Assembly: GCF_002901445.1 (NCBI RefSeq)
Contig: NZ_PPPD01000001.1
Location: 620,001-684,000, forward strand
Reading direction: 5' to 3'
DNA: 64,000 nt
Source: Deinococcus koreensis
Lineage (GTDB): Bacteria; Deinococcota; Deinococci; Deinococcales; Deinococcaceae
Part shown: piece after piece, positions 32,611 through 47,472 of the stretch
Position numbering within the stretch: the first letter of the stretch is position 1
Layout of the letters: each line of letters begins with the position of its first letter
Made by a program: the position numbers and the translations under genes
The notes under the pieces: model-generated
Database searches by the model: none
Told to the model about the DNA's origin: nothing
What the model saw: the letters and a program-made list of their open reading frames with translations, nothing else

Positions 32611-32939
32611 GCCAATTCGGAACAGGCTCCGCAGTTCAGGGTGCCTTCACACCATTTCAAGGCCGCCTCAAGTCCGCAAACTGAGCGCTGCGCGGTGCCG
32701 GAACCTCATAGCTGGGGTTCGGAGATGTGCGGAAGGGCCCGAATTCACGAAGTCTTGGTTCATGCCGTCCCCCTAGAGGTCACCTTCCGGACTGCTGAGA
32801 ATCACCCCTACCAACACCGCCCCTGGTGGGGCCACGTTGTCGCCCGTTCGTGTTCGTCCGTAGGTCTTCCGTGCGTGCCCGCATCGGCGCGCGTCCTCCC
32901 TGGCGCAGAGGTGTCGGGGAGGCCCTGAGGAGCCCCACC
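32611..32939. other. Intergenic region before levansucrase
   Basis: I see no gene here. The end holds GAGGAG, 9 nt before the levansucrase ATG. No convincing -35/-10 pair or operator was found. Confidence 0.4.
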
Positions 32940-34541
32940 ATGACCCACTCGCCCGTCGCCCGGCCCGTCTGCCTGCTGCTCGTAAGCGCCCTGCTCGCGT
33001 CCTGCGGCTCGCCTCAGCCCTCTCCGAATCCGGCGCCGCCCGGCGGCACGGACACCCGGCCCGAAGGCGACTACACCGACCGCTGGACGCTGCAGGAGGC
33101 CATGCAGATCCCGCTGAACAAGACCGCGCAGACCGCTACCCCGGCGATCACCGACTGGCCGACCATCAATTTTCCCCAGCCCAACCCGCGCGGCCTGCAA
33201 AAGACCCTGCCCGGCTACCACATCTGGGACACCTGGGCGATCCGCACCCTGGGCGGCGGCGTGGCTGACATCCAGCTGAACGACGGCAAGACCTACAACG
33301 TGCTGATCCACCTGAGCGTGAAAGAGGACGTGCTGCCGGGCAAACGCCACGACATCGCCACCCTGCGCTATTCGTACGCCACGGACGGCAAGAGCTGGAA
33401 GCTGGGCGCCAATGACGGGCTGGTGTTCCCCAAACAGGACTCGTTCGGCTCGCGCAACTGGGCCGGCAGCGCCGTGATCACCGATGACGGTCAGGTCTTC
33501 GTGTTCTATACGGCCACGGGCGAGAAGGGGGAGGACTTCAACGCGGCCCTGCTGCCCAGCCGTGCGGGGCGGGGGGACATCAGTTCGTCGGCCCTGCGGG
33601 GGGGCCTCCTGCCGCTCAGTGGCAGCGGCGCCGGCGACATCCAGCCCGGCATCTCCTACGAGCAGAAGATCGCCGTGGCCTGGGGCCCGAAGCTGAAGGT
33701 GGTCGGCGGCCAGGTCGTGTTCGACGGCGCCTGGAAGCACAAGGTGATCCTGCGCGCCGACGGCACCTATTACCAGACCCTCCAGCAGTCGGATGTGGGA
33801 GATCTGTATGCCTTCCGCGACCCCTGGGTGTTCCGTGACCCGGCCGACAAGAAGCTGTACATGCTGTTCGAGGGCAACGTGGGCGGCATCAAGTCGCAGC
33901 AGAAGTGCGACCCCGAGGACATCGGCGACGCGGCCTACCGCGCCTCGGTGCAGGTGCCGGAGAACGCCCGCAACTGGAACGGGGCCCTGGGTCTGGCGGT
34001 CAGTTCCGGCAACAGCGGCACGACCGGCGCCGACCTCACTGCCAGCCTGACCAACTGGAAGCTGACCCCGCCGCTGCTGACCGCCAAATGCGTCAATCAG
34101 GAGCTGGAACGGCCGCACTTCGTGTTCAAGGACAACAGGTACTACCTGTTCACGAGCAGCCACGTCAAGAAGTTCGCCGAGATCGGGGATCTGCGCGCCC
34201 GTGGGGTCGAGGGGCTCTACGGCTTCGTGGGAAACAGCATCCGGGGCAACTACACGCCGCTCAATGCCGGGGGGCTGGTGCTGAGCAACCCCTCCACCCA
34301 GGACTACCAGGCCTACTCCTACGACGTGATCCCCACCACCGACCCCAGCCGCTACCTGATCACCAGCTTCATCGACTCGCCAGGCATCGGAGACCGGGAT
34401 ATCGGTGAATTCTCCTCCCTGACCCCGGAGCAGCAGTTCCGGGCCTTCGGCGGAACGCTCGACAAGACCCATGTGCTGGAGATCACTGGCACGGGCACCC
34501 GCCTGAACGGCCAGCTGGACTACGGGCAGATCAAGCCCTAG
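32940..34541 (+). CDS. Levansucrase/fructosyltransferase (GH68), lipoprotein
   Basis: 533 residues. A lipoprotein signal peptide ends at LLASC (lipid on C22), followed by a Pro/Ser-rich linker. The GH68 five-bladed propeller shows the nucleophile D97 in HIWDTWAIRT, the transition-state RDP in FRDPWVF (about 292-298) and the acid/base Glu in ELERPHFVF (about 388). It splits sucrose and polymerises or transfers fructose outside the cell membrane. Lipid anchoring is unusual for GH68. A strong inverted repeat follows the gene. Confidence 0.88.
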   Translation: MTHSPVARPVCLLLVSALLASCGSPQPSPNPAPPGGTDTRPEGDYTDRWTLQEAMQIPLNKTAQTATPAITDWPTINFPQPNPRGLQKTLPGYHIWDTWAIRTLGGGVADIQLNDGKTYNVLIHLSVKEDVLPGKRHDIATLRYSYATDGKSWKLGANDGLVFPKQDSFGSRNWAGSAVITDDGQVFVFYTATGEKGEDFNAALLPSRAGRGDISSSALRGGLLPLSGSGAGDIQPGISYEQKIAVAWGPKLKVVGGQVVFDGAWKHKVILRADGTYYQTLQQSDVGDLYAFRDPWVFRDPADKKLYMLFEGNVGGIKSQQKCDPEDIGDAAYRASVQVPENARNWNGALGLAVSSGNSGTTGADLTASLTNWKLTPPLLTAKCVNQELERPHFVFKDNRYYLFTSSHVKKFAEIGDLRARGVEGLYGFVGNSIRGNYTPLNAGGLVLSNPSTQDYQAYSYDVIPTTDPSRYLITSFIDSPGIGDRDIGEFSSLTPEQQFRAFGGTLDKTHVLEITGTGTRLNGQLDYGQIKP

Positions 34542-34563
34542 GAACGGGCCGAGCGCCCACCGA

Positions 34564-34607
34564 GAGCAGTGCCGGAACCCACATCGATCACCGGGTTCCG
34601 GCACTGC
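34564..34607 (+). terminator. Terminator-like hairpin after levansucrase
   Basis: A perfect 16-bp inverted repeat (34564-34579 and 34592-34607, AGCAGTGCCGGAACCC and complement) with a 12-nt loop; only GTTCG follows, so there is no long T-run. Confidence 0.65.
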
Positions 34608-34636
34608 TGTTCGCGGGCGCAGACGTTCTCCCACCC

Positions 34637-35043
34637 TCAGCGGCCGGACGCCATCAGGGAGATGCCGACCAGCCGCGCCAGCTGTGCGGGTCGCGGAATG
34701 CCAGCACACTGAGCAGGAAGATGAAACCCAGGCTGGGGCGGTCAAGCGCGGCGACCCCGGCGGTGGGGCCGATCTTCAGGGCGGCGAAATAGGCCAGCCA
34801 GGAACCGGCGCCGCTGATCCCGACGAGCAGCAGCAACAGCCACGCGCGGCCGGATGATGCACTCGTGGCCGTTGATGACTTCTGCCCAGGGTCACCTCCA
34901 GCATCAGGCAAGCCATGATCAGGGCGCGCAGGGTGGTCGCCAGGGTTGAGGGCACCCCCTCCAGCCCCAGGCGACCGAACAGGGTCACGCCCGCCCAGCG
35001 CCGCGAGCAGGCCCAGAACGATCCAGCCGAGGGAGAGATTCAT
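34637..35043 (-). pseudogene. Frameshifted EamA-type permease
   Basis: Fragments of one small single-EamA-domain transporter appear in order but in different frames: [18 protein letters not shown], then [20 protein letters not shown], then [20 protein letters not shown] with [19 protein letters not shown], and last [11 protein letters not shown] before the stop. At least three frame changes are needed to read through. The order and near-full length (about 140 residues) point to a recently disabled drug/metabolite exporter. Sequencing error cannot be excluded. Confidence 0.7.
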
Positions 35044-35114
35044 GGCCGCATGAGGCACGCAGACGAGCATGAAGCCGTGGTCAGATAGTTTACAAATCTA
35101 CTCAACTACTCTGC

Positions 35115-35120
35115 TATCCT
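35115..35120 (+). promoter_or_regulatory. Leaderless -10 box of the substrate-binding protein gene
   Basis: TATCCT 6 nt before the ATG at 35127. The 40 nt upstream are AT-rich (GTTTACAAATCTACTCAACT), unlike the flanks. Confidence 0.6.
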
Positions 35121-35126
35121 TCCGGC

Positions 35127-36101
35127 ATGAAGCGAGTCCTCCTCCCCCTCCTGACCCTTTCCCTGATCGCAAGCGCCGGTGCCCAGCAGGCCAGAGAAAT
35201 CCGCCTGGGAGTTTTTCCCAATATCACCCACGCGGCCGGGCTGGTCGGCGTGCAGCGCGGCCTGTTCCAGAAGGAACTGGGCAGCGGTGTGAAGCTGGTC
35301 GTCAAGGAATTCGCCAACGGCTCGCAGGTCAGCGAGGCCTTCGCGGCGGGCGCCATCGACGCCGCCTATGTCGGCCCCGGCCCGGCCATGAACGCCTTCC
35401 TGCGCGGCGTGCCCATTCAGGTCTACGCGGGCGCCGCGAACGCCGGGGCCGTGCTGGTGGCCCGCAAGGACGCGGGCGTGCGCGGCGTGAAGGGGCTGGC
35501 CGGCAAGAAGGTCGCGGTGCCCACGCGCGGCAGCACCCAGGACATCTCCCTGCGCCACCTGCTCCATGAGAACGGCCTCAAGGCCAGCGATGAAGGCGGC
35601 AACGTAACCATCGTGCCCATCGATCCGGCGAACATGCCCGCCGCCTTCGCCGCGAAGCAGGTCGACGCGGCGCTCGTGCAGGAACCCTGGGGCGCCGTGA
35701 TGGAAACCCAGGGCGCCCGGCTGATCGCCAACGAAAAGGCCATCTGGGAGGGCGGGAACTACACGACCACGGTGCTGGTCGTGAACACGAAGTTCGCCGG
35801 GCAGAACCCGGAGGCCGTGAAAGGCCTTCTGCGCGGACACCTGGCCGCCATCCGCTTCATCGGGGGCAGCAACGCCGGCGCGCAGAAGGCCATCGCCGAG
35901 CAGATCTACAGCTTCACCGGCAAGCGCCCGAACACCGCTGAGCTGTTCAAGGCTCTGGCCCGCACGAAGGTCACCTGGGACATCAACCTCAAGACTCTGG
36001 CCGAGTACGCGCAGCTGAACAAGGAGGCAGGCTTCGCGCGGGACGTGCCCGATCTGAACCGCTTTGTGGATCTGACGCTGGTACGCTCGCTGGCGAAATG
36101 A
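35127..36101 (+). CDS. ABC-transporter substrate-binding protein, SsuA/nitrate type
   Basis: 324 residues with a signal peptide ([20 protein letters not shown]). The mature part has [20 protein letters not shown], the hinge motif [31 protein letters not shown] and [14 protein letters not shown], the pattern of aliphatic sulfonate / nitrate / thiamine-precursor binding proteins. No lipobox, so it is a secreted rather than lipid-anchored protein. No ATPase or permease gene is adjacent. The ligand is not determined. Confidence 0.85.
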   Translation: MKRVLLPLLTLSLIASAGAQQAREIRLGVFPNITHAAGLVGVQRGLFQKELGSGVKLVVKEFANGSQVSEAFAAGAIDAAYVGPGPAMNAFLRGVPIQVYAGAANAGAVLVARKDAGVRGVKGLAGKKVAVPTRGSTQDISLRHLLHENGLKASDEGGNVTIVPIDPANMPAAFAAKQVDAALVQEPWGAVMETQGARLIANEKAIWEGGNYTTTVLVVNTKFAGQNPEAVKGLLRGHLAAIRFIGGSNAGAQKAIAEQIYSFTGKRPNTAELFKALARTKVTWDINLKTLAEYAQLNKEAGFARDVPDLNRFVDLTLVRSLAK

Positions 36102-36433
36102 GAGGGACTCCGAAAATGTCCGTTCCAGAAATGAAATTTTCCGAGCGGAGCGAGGACGGCCTCCGACGGGTTCCGGAAAGTAGGGGAGCACCGAGCGCTC
36201 TCCCAGGTGTTTCGCAGATGGACGGAAGCCGTCTATGGAGAACGGCGTAGGCCTGCATCAGTCTTAGTCTGACGAGCAGCGTCCAGCGCAGTACAGGGCT
36301 TTACCCACCGAGGCGAACCTGAGCCGTGTTCAATAAGCCCCGCCGCTGACCTCGTACACTTTTCCCTGAGAGTTCCTGCACATCCTGGCCTGGGCCGGGA
36401 TGTCGGTCTATGGGGGCGGGTAGACTGCTGGGC
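36102..36433. other. Intergenic region 36.1-36.4 kb
   Basis: No gene is seen. The first part (GAAATGAAATTTTCCGAGCG and following) is AT-richer and may be a small dispersed repeat, but no second copy was found in this window. The end holds TAGACT (36421-36426), 7 nt before the next ATG, a leaderless promoter. Confidence 0.4.
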
Positions 36434-37246
36434 ATGACAGGGCCAAAGAAGGGTTCAAGGGGACGCGGCCCGAAGAAGAACACCGCGCAGGGACGCGGCG
36501 GCATCACCCGCGACACCGTGAAGCCGGCGCGCGAACGCCCCAGTGAACGCAGTACGGCCGAGCGGCCCCCCGCCGAGCGCACGACCGCGCGGGGCAGCGA
36601 GATCAGCACGAGCGGAGCAGGAAAGACGTCCGGGTCGCGGTTCAGCCGATCCGGAGGGGCCTCGGGCCGCAGCGGGGCCGCCGCCCGGCCGGGCGCCAGC
36701 ACCAACCCGGCCCGCCGGAAACCGGCCGAGCGTGGCGATTCGGAGGGCGCCGCCCGTCCGAAGAAGGCAGGGGGCGGGTCGTCCGCTTCGCCGCGTCCAG
36801 GCGGCAGCTCCGGCTCGGGCCGCAGGCCGCCGCCCAAGGTGGGCCGCAAGCCCATGCCTGAGCTCAAGCGGGTGGTGCTGGACGCCCCCGCGCCGGACAC
36901 GGTTTTCCGCGACCGCGACGGCGAGCCGCAGAGCTTCCCCGAGAGCAACCTCAAGCGGGTGGCCGCCCGAATCCTGAGCGAGAGGAACAAGGCCTGGCGC
37001 TACCGGCCCTTCTCGTTTCCGCTGTTCACGGACAAGGGCAACGAGCAGGCCTTCCACTTCGACTTCTATGTCTACGATTTCGAGGACAGCGTGATCCGCC
37101 TGATCCTGGTGATCCCCTTCGAATCGCGCGAGGTCTGGGACAGGGTCGGCCGCTTCAAACGGCAGTACCCGATGTACACCTATGAACTCTGGACGCCGGA
37201 AAAGCTGGCGCATCTGGATGGCCCGCGCGGGCGGCTGGAGTTTTAG
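36434..37246 (+). CDS. Basic disordered region fused to a conserved domain, possibly nuclease-like fold
   Basis: 270 residues in two parts. Residues 1-140 are low-complexity Arg/Ser/Gly/Pro/Lys, strongly basic and without hydrophobic core. Residues 141-270 are a compact domain: [59 protein letters not shown] and [12 protein letters not shown]. The order helix, Arg-rich strand, DF.VYD strand, then a core strand recalls the TnsA/PD-(D/E)XK fold, but the E-x-K motif is absent. A nucleic-acid-binding role is likely; catalysis is doubtful. Leaderless. Confidence 0.65.
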   Translation: MTGPKKGSRGRGPKKNTAQGRGGITRDTVKPARERPSERSTAERPPAERTTARGSEISTSGAGKTSGSRFSRSGGASGRSGAAARPGASTNPARRKPAERGDSEGAARPKKAGGGSSASPRPGGSSGSGRRPPPKVGRKPMPELKRVVLDAPAPDTVFRDRDGEPQSFPESNLKRVAARILSERNKAWRYRPFSFPLFTDKGNEQAFHFDFYVYDFEDSVIRLILVIPFESREVWDRVGRFKRQYPMYTYELWTPEKLAHLDGPRGRLEF

Positions 37247-37656
37247 AACGTCTCACTGATCCGGAGGCACCTTCGGCGTCCGGTATCCGGCAGCGGAGCA
37301 GACGTCTCTCCTCCCGATGGCTTCCAACCAGCCTCCCCGACCCTGACGTCCGGGAGGCTCGTTCAGGGGGGTAAGGGTGGCACCGAGCCCCCGCCCCTCA
37401 CCTGAAATGTGGTGTAATGCCCACTTGCGGCCACGCACCCGATATGCTGGGTTCAGCTGATGACCCAACAGTCAGCAGCGCTCATGTCGCTTTAATACTT
37501 CAACTGAACCTGTAGCCTCTCCAATTTTCTGGATGAGAATCGTCTGGTAGCGTTTCCAGCACAGGTGAGCCACCGGGTCACTCCGGCCACCCCCTGATCC
37601 TGAATGACCCCCAGACCTGCGCCGGGCCGCGTCACCGCCCCCGAGGAGTTTCCTGC
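37247..37656. other. Intergenic region upstream of glgX
   Basis: No gene is seen. The last 180 nt hold AT-richer sequence (GTCGCTTTAATACTTCAACT and following) and a LacI-type operator at 37545-37558. No clear promoter hexamers could be paired. GAGGAG precedes the glgX ATG by 9 nt. Confidence 0.5.
37545..37558. promoter_or_regulatory. LacI/CcpA-family-type operator
   Basis: TGGTAGCGTTTCCA; its complement TGGAAACGCTACCA matches every fixed position of the TGNAANCGNTNNCA consensus. It lies about 100 nt before glgX. A sugar-responsive LacI-family repressor is the likely binder; none is encoded in this window. Confidence 0.55.
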
Positions 37657-39795
<2,139 letters not shown>

Positions 39796-39836
39796 GTCCA
39801 GACAGGGCCGCCCACCGACCGCAGCGCTTCGCCCCC

Positions 39837-39875
39837 GGGGGGCCGGATCAACAGTCGTCCGGCCCCCCGTCCGTC
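39837..39875 (+). terminator. Hairpin between glgX and treZ
   Basis: An 11-bp perfect stem GGGGGGCCGGA (39837-39847) / TCCGGCCCCCC (39858-39868) followed by GTCCGTC; no T-run, so termination may be partial. Confidence 0.55.
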
Positions 39876-40017
39876 TTCGCCCGTTCGTGCTCCCTCCCGT
39901 GCCCCCAGCCGCCGTGCCGGTCGTGGCCTGGCCTTCAGTCTCCGCTCACCAGACCCGCATCGCCGTTTTTATCCTGAAGTGTTGGCTGCCGCCCTGGCAG
40001 CCCTGGAAGGAGAGTTC

Positions 40018-44690
<4,673 letters not shown>

Positions 44691-44775
44691 GGCCAGCCGG
44701 AAGGGCCAGACAGGCCCCTTGAGCTGATCTTCACCTCCGCCTGGGCTGCCGGAAACTTTTCAGGTCAGGGTGCCG

Positions 44776-44781
44776 TACTGT
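44776..44781 (+). promoter_or_regulatory. Leaderless -10 box of the BI-1 gene
   Basis: TACTGT 7 nt before the ATG at 44789; no Shine-Dalgarno. Confidence 0.55.
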
Positions 44782-44788
44782 AAAGCGT

Positions 44789-45490
44789 ATGCAGACCTAT
44801 CCCACCACCACAGGCAAGACGGCGGACCTTGTCCGCACGTTCATGGCCCGTACCTACTCCTGGATGGCGGCCGGCCTGGCGCTCACCGCCGGCATCGCCT
44901 TCTTCACCGCGCAGAACGAAGCGCTGGCCTTTCAGGTCATGCAGTGGCGCTGGCCGCTGATCATCGCGCAGTTCGGCCTGGTGTTCTTCCTGAGCATGTT
45001 CGCCCAGAAAGTCAGCAGCACGGTGGCCGGGGGGTTGTTCATCCTGTACGCCGCGCTGACCGGTCTGACCTTCTCCTCGCTGCTCTTCGCCTACAGCCCC
45101 AGCGCCGTGACGGCGGCATTCGCCACCACCGCTGGTACCTTCGGCCTGATGAGCGTGGCCGGCTTCGTGATCAAGAAGGATCTGAGCGCGATGGGCCGCT
45201 TCTTCATGTTCGCGGTGCTGGGCCTGTTCGTGGCCATGATCGTGAACCTGTTCGTGGCGTCCTCGGGCCTGACCCTCCTGATCTCGATCGTGGGCGTGCT
45301 GCTGTTCGCCGGCCTCACCGCCTACGACACCCAGATGCTCCGCAACATGGCCCTGAGCGGCGTGAGCGGCGAGATGGCCGAGCGGGCCGCCATCAACGGC
45401 GCGCTGGCCCTGTACCTCGATTTCATCAACATGTTCCTCTTCATCCTGCGCCTGTTCGGCTTCGCGGGCGGCAGCAGCAGCAACGACTGA
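44789..45490 (+). CDS. Bax inhibitor-1/YccA family membrane protein
   Basis: 233 residues with seven predicted membrane helices. The family signature is at the C-terminus: [20 protein letters not shown] and [20 protein letters not shown]. Bacterial members are putative pH-sensitive calcium leak channels or interact with membrane proteases; the role here is unknown. A terminator follows. Confidence 0.92.
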   Translation: MQTYPTTTGKTADLVRTFMARTYSWMAAGLALTAGIAFFTAQNEALAFQVMQWRWPLIIAQFGLVFFLSMFAQKVSSTVAGGLFILYAALTGLTFSSLLFAYSPSAVTAAFATTAGTFGLMSVAGFVIKKDLSAMGRFFMFAVLGLFVAMIVNLFVASSGLTLLISIVGVLLFAGLTAYDTQMLRNMALSGVSGEMAERAAINGALALYLDFINMFLFILRLFGFAGGSSSND

Positions 45491-45512
45491 GCCGTCCCGA
45501 CCTCGGCACCAG

Positions 45513-45544
45513 AACGCCCCGGCTCCGGCTGGGGCGTTTGCTTT
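45513..45544 (+). terminator. Terminator after the BI-1 gene
   Basis: AACGCCCC / GGGGCGTT stem (45513-45520, 45531-45538) with inner GGCTCCGGCT loop, followed by TGCTTT. Confidence 0.75.
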
Positions 45545-45549
45545 GAGCG

Positions 45550-46638
45550 CTACGGCTTGTAGAACTCGCTGAAATAGGGCTGGCCTTGGAAGCTCAGGTC
45601 GCGCAGCTTCGCATAGCCCACGACCACCGGCTCGGCACACGCCTGGGCCACGTGCGGCAGGTCGGTCGGGATGAGCTGGAGCCCGCCCCTGAGCAGGCTG
45701 ACCGTGTAGGCGGGCTGGCCTCGGGAGCCCAGGAGATCGCGGCACTCGGCCCCGGGGCCGGCCGGCAGGCTGCCCAGGTAGAGGCGGTGCTGCTCCCCCG
45801 GGGTCAGCAGCGGCCAGATGTCGTCAGGGCGCAGGGCCTCGCCGGTCAGCCGATCCAGGATGACGCCCTGCTGGCTGATATTCGGGTGCGCCCCGCCGCA
45901 GTAGAAGTCGGCCGTGTCCAGGAAGCTCAGCAGTTTCGCGCTCAGGAAACGGGGGCCCTGGTCGAGGCTGTAGTCGGTGTCCATACCGCTCCAGTCGCCC
46001 CCGGAGCGGCATTCCAGCGCGGCGATGGCGTGCATGGCCTGGCGATCCTGCAGGGCGCCGTTCAGGGCCGCCGACTCGCCGGGCAGCCGGGGGTAGGTCA
46101 GGCCTGAGCGGGGCTCACGGACGCTGGTGCCGTCAGAGGTTCGGTTCCAGGCGTGGTTGATCTTCAGGAAGCTGTAGGGGTCGTCGCGGCGCAGTTTCTG
46201 CAGGCCCGGCGTGACCGGCAGGGCGAAGGGGATGGCCGCGGCGTGCAGGCGACTCAGGGTCACGGGCATACCGACCTTCGTTCCCGCCTTCGTCCAGGTG
46301 CCGGCCCAGCCCCTGGCGCCCGGGGTCAGGCGCAGGCAGGCGCGGGCGCGGCGTTCCCCGGCCGCCCGGTCGGACACGCTCTCCTGGAGGATTAGCGTCT
46401 GTCCGCTGTGGAACGCCTCCAGATTGATGTCCAGCCCGGTTTTCTCGTAGGAGTAGCGCTCGTCGGCCCCCAGGCTCAGCACGGCCGGCTGCCCCGCCAC
46501 CGTCCCCCGGAAGACGCCTGTCGCGGCCCCGGCGGGCAGACCCGGCTGGCCCCCGCAGGACTGCGCCGCCTGCGCTCCAGCCACCGGGAACCACAGCGCG
46601 CAACTCCATCCGACGAGCAGGCTCCACCACGGTTTCAT
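45550..46638 (-). CDS. Secreted protein with DUF3298/RsiV-like C-terminus
   Basis: 362 residues. Signal peptide with cleavage near VAGAQA. An N-terminal beta-rich part (GVFRGTVAGQPAVLSLGADE) precedes a C-terminal domain with FLDTADFYCGGAHPNISQQG and LDRLTGEALRPDDIWPLL, the Y..GGAHP motif of DUF3298-type domains found in anti-sigma factor RsiV and relatives. Probably binds a periplasmic or extracellular ligand. It lies downstream of the metallophosphoesterase gene by 24 nt, so co-transcription is possible. Confidence 0.7.
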   Translation of the reverse strand: MKPWWSLLVGWSCALWFPVAGAQAAQSCGGQPGLPAGAATGVFRGTVAGQPAVLSLGADERYSYEKTGLDINLEAFHSGQTLILQESVSDRAAGERRARACLRLTPGARGWAGTWTKAGTKVGMPVTLSRLHAAAIPFALPVTPGLQKLRRDDPYSFLKINHAWNRTSDGTSVREPRSGLTYPRLPGESAALNGALQDRQAMHAIAALECRSGGDWSGMDTDYSLDQGPRFLSAKLLSFLDTADFYCGGAHPNISQQGVILDRLTGEALRPDDIWPLLTPGEQHRLYLGSLPAGPGAECRDLLGSRGQPAYTVSLLRGGLQLIPTDLPHVAQACAEPVVVGYAKLRDLSFQGQPYFSEFYKP

Positions 46639-46662
46639 GACTCAGCCTAGCGTGCCCCGCCC

Positions 46663-47412
46663 TCAGAACTCCCGTTCCGGCTCGCCGCGGCTGTCGAAGC
46701 GCCCCGAGCGCAGCAGCGCCTCCTCGAAGGCGCCGAAGGGGGAATTCGCCCGCGCCCAGGCCACCGCGCCGCCGACGTCGTAGGCCACGGCGCGGAAATC
46801 CACCGTCCAGCGGCCCGCACGCCACTCCAGCAGCGTCCAGCGGGCCCGCGGATCGCCGTCCACCTGATCGCTGACCGCGCCCGCGTTCACGACCAGCGTG
46901 TCGTTCACGCGGGTGGCGCCCGGCCGGTGGGTGTGGCCGCACACCACGACCTCGGCGGCCAGCGGCGCGACCAGTTGCCCCAGCTCCAGCGGGTCGCGCG
47001 ACCGGTAGAAGCCCGGGCCGTCGGGCGAGTCCTGCCAGACCCACAGCAGGCTGTCCCAGGCGCTCTCCGGCGTGCCGTGGCAGGCGTACACGCCGCCGAT
47101 GCGGGCGCCCAGGGGCAGGGCCGCCAGCCGCTCACGTGCCGGGGCGCTCACCTGGGTCTCCAGCCACGCGCCGACCTCCAGCGCCAGGGCGCCGCGCCGA
47201 CCGCCGGGCCAGAGCTTCTCCTCGTTGTTGCCCCGCACCTCCACGGCGCCCAGTTCCGCCTGCAGCGCCGCCGCGCGGGCCGGGTCGGCGCTGCCCTCGA
47301 TCTGGTCACCGAGGTTCAGCAGCGCGTCCGGGGCACAGGTCTGGACATCGGCCAGCACCGCCTCCAGCGCGAAGGCGTTGCCGTGTACGTCGCTGATGAC
47401 CGCCAGCCTCAC
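46663..47412 (-). CDS. Metallophosphoesterase, calcineurin-like
   Basis: 249 residues. Metal-binding motifs in order: [27 protein letters not shown] and CGHTHRP, giving a two-metal phosphodiesterase/phosphatase of the YfcE/MJ0936 group. The GTG at 47412 is chosen because TAGCCT lies 7 nt upstream and the product then starts [12 protein letters not shown]; the longer frame to 47673 would run through the dcd promoter and gene. Substrate unknown. Confidence 0.88.
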   Translation of the reverse strand: MRLAVISDVHGNAFALEAVLADVQTCAPDALLNLGDQIEGSADPARAAALQAELGAVEVRGNNEEKLWPGGRRGALALEVGAWLETQVSAPARERLAALPLGARIGGVYACHGTPESAWDSLLWVWQDSPDGPGFYRSRDPLELGQLVAPLAAEVVVCGHTHRPGATRVNDTLVVNAGAVSDQVDGDPRARWTLLEWRAGRWTVDFRAVAYDVGGAVAWARANSPFGAFEEALLRSGRFDSRGEPEREF

Positions 47413-47472
47413 GCGGCCCAGGCTAGCGCGGCGGGGGACGCGGCACCTCACCAATGCTTTAGCATCGTGCCC
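47413..47472. promoter_or_regulatory. Divergent pair of leaderless promoters
   Basis: Within 60 nt, TAGCCT (47425-47420, minus strand) lies 7 nt before the phosphoesterase GTG and TAGCAT (47460-47465, plus strand) lies 7 nt before the dcd ATG. Neither gene has a Shine-Dalgarno sequence. The two -10 elements are 34 nt apart, so they share their -35 territory. Confidence 0.65.

Noticed and set aside
46927..47472. Upstream extension of dcd
   Set aside because: It is antisense to the metallophosphoesterase and has no start signal; the leaderless -10 at 47460 fixes the ATG at 47473.
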